From JAADHX01 sp964569385 (GTDB lineage Bacteria > Actinomycetota > Acidimicrobiia > Acidimicrobiales > Poriferisodalaceae): DNA of 6,570 nt. The notes beneath the pieces are model-generated. The model made no database searches, was not told the origin of the DNA, and saw only the letters and a program-made list of their open reading frames with translations. The stretch covers positions 1-6,570 of the forward strand of contig CAZMUM010000077.1 of the NCBI GenBank assembly GCA_964569385.1, given 5' to 3'. The position numbers and the translations under genes are program-made. This document shows, piece by piece, positions 6,036 through 6,570 of the stretch; position 1 is the stretch's first letter; each line of letters begins with the position of its first letter.

Positions 6036-6570
6036 GGGGCTCCAATTCCGAGGGCCCGGTTTACCGGAACAGCAATCGTCTCGCCGCGAGCTCGCCGTGC
6101 TGCTGCGTCGACCGCCCGACTAGCCATCACGCCTACGCAATGTCGGCGGTAGCGATCCGACGCTCGCAAATCGGTGATCGGGCTGCACTGTTGCGATGCA
6201 GCTTCGGCGACCGAACCCCGTTCTACGTCCGTTGGATCAATCTCGATTGAGATGATGGTCGGTGCCACCGCCGAAAGGGCAACTGCAACCGCCGAGATCG
6301 ACCCATCATCGGCCAGTTCGACTGCCGCGGCGGCTCCCACCACCGCAATCTCCATCGCTCTTCGATACTCCAAGCGCACATAGGCACTGCCCGACGCCGC
6401 CGGTCGGATTGGCAGCACAACAGCGGTGCACAGTTCGTCGGCCGCCGCTGTCGTTTGGCCCGGACCGCTCCACAGATCGCCAATCGGCACGACCCTGGTC
6501 GACCCGATTCTGGCGAGTTCGACTGTGGCTCCGAGGACCACCAGCGGAGCTCCCGTATCCATGGCCGGGG
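6032..6570 (-). CDS. FAD-binding medium subunit of a xanthine dehydrogenase/CO dehydrogenase-family enzyme, C-terminal part
   Basis: The frame is open to the right edge (178 residues visible) and ends at TGA 6032-6034. It begins mid-domain with 'PAMDTGAPLVVLGATVELAR', corresponding to the end of the FAD-binding (vanillyl-alcohol-oxidase type) domain. Next come 'DELCTAVVLPI' and 'AYVRLEYRRAMEIAVVGAAA', hallmarks of the CoxM/CutM C-terminal domain, and finally 'ITDLRASDRYRRHCVGVMASRA', the typical last helices. The missing N-terminal half would carry the FAD-binding glycine motifs. In this family the subunit takes electrons from the [2Fe-2S] subunit and passes them to an acceptor (quinone, NAD or another carrier). 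It is the first visible gene of the operon and overlaps the next by 4 bases. The ATG at 6562 is internal, not the start. Confidence 0.9.
   Translation of the reverse strand, partial: PAMDTGAPLVVLGATVELARIGSTRVVPIGDLWSGPGQTTAAADELCTAVVLPIRPAASGSAYVRLEYRRAMEIAVVGAAAAVELADDGSISAVAVALSAVAPTIISIEIDPTDVERGSVAEAASQQCSPITDLRASDRYRRHCVGVMASRAVDAAARRARGETIAVPVNRALGIGAP

Overview
The window looks like a moderately high-GC actinobacterial chromosome. The evidence is a DUF222/13E12-type protein fragment at the left edge, a GTG and a TTG start each backed by a purine-rich ribosome binding site, a likely leaderless gene, and actinobacterial-style protein sequences. Acidimicrobiia would fit, but that placement is inference and was not tested. 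No rRNA, tRNA, CRISPR array, insertion sequence or att site was seen.

Layout from left to right. (1) 1-320, minus: the N-terminal part of a DUF222 (13E12 repeat/HNH-type) protein that leaves the window, preceded by a short leader-like reading frame at 328-390. (2) 471-2065, minus: a two-gene iron-sulphur operon. Its first gene (1406-2065) encodes a double-CDGSH protein with a central ferredoxin-like segment. Its second gene (471-1376) encodes a ferredoxin-like domain fused to a metallo-beta-lactamase fold with an altered metal motif. (3) 2173-2685, plus: a GNAT acetyltransferase of the YhbS type, divergent from the iron-sulphur operon and probably leaderless. (4) 2798-4663, plus: a complete typA/bipA ribosome-associated GTPase. 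(5) 4675-6570, minus: a tight operon entering from the right edge, in transcription order a xanthine-dehydrogenase/CO-dehydrogenase-family FAD subunit (partial), its [2Fe-2S] subunit, a small cupin and a VOC-family (glyoxalase/extradiol dioxygenase-like) protein.

How they may work together. The right-hand operon would supply the electron-transfer subunits of a molybdenum hydroxylase plus two small metal-binding proteins of folds that often act in oxidation or ring opening. A role in catabolism of an aromatic or heterocyclic substrate is a reasonable guess. The catalytic molybdopterin subunit is not in the window. The left-hand iron-sulphur pair is co-directional with a 29-base gap and probably works in one redox process, substrate unknown. 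TypA is housekeeping (translation and stress). The gene pairs GNAT/typA (112 bases) and typA/VOC (11 bases, convergent) show no convincing terminator. The 150-base gap at 321-470 holds only the leader-like frame and weak repeats.
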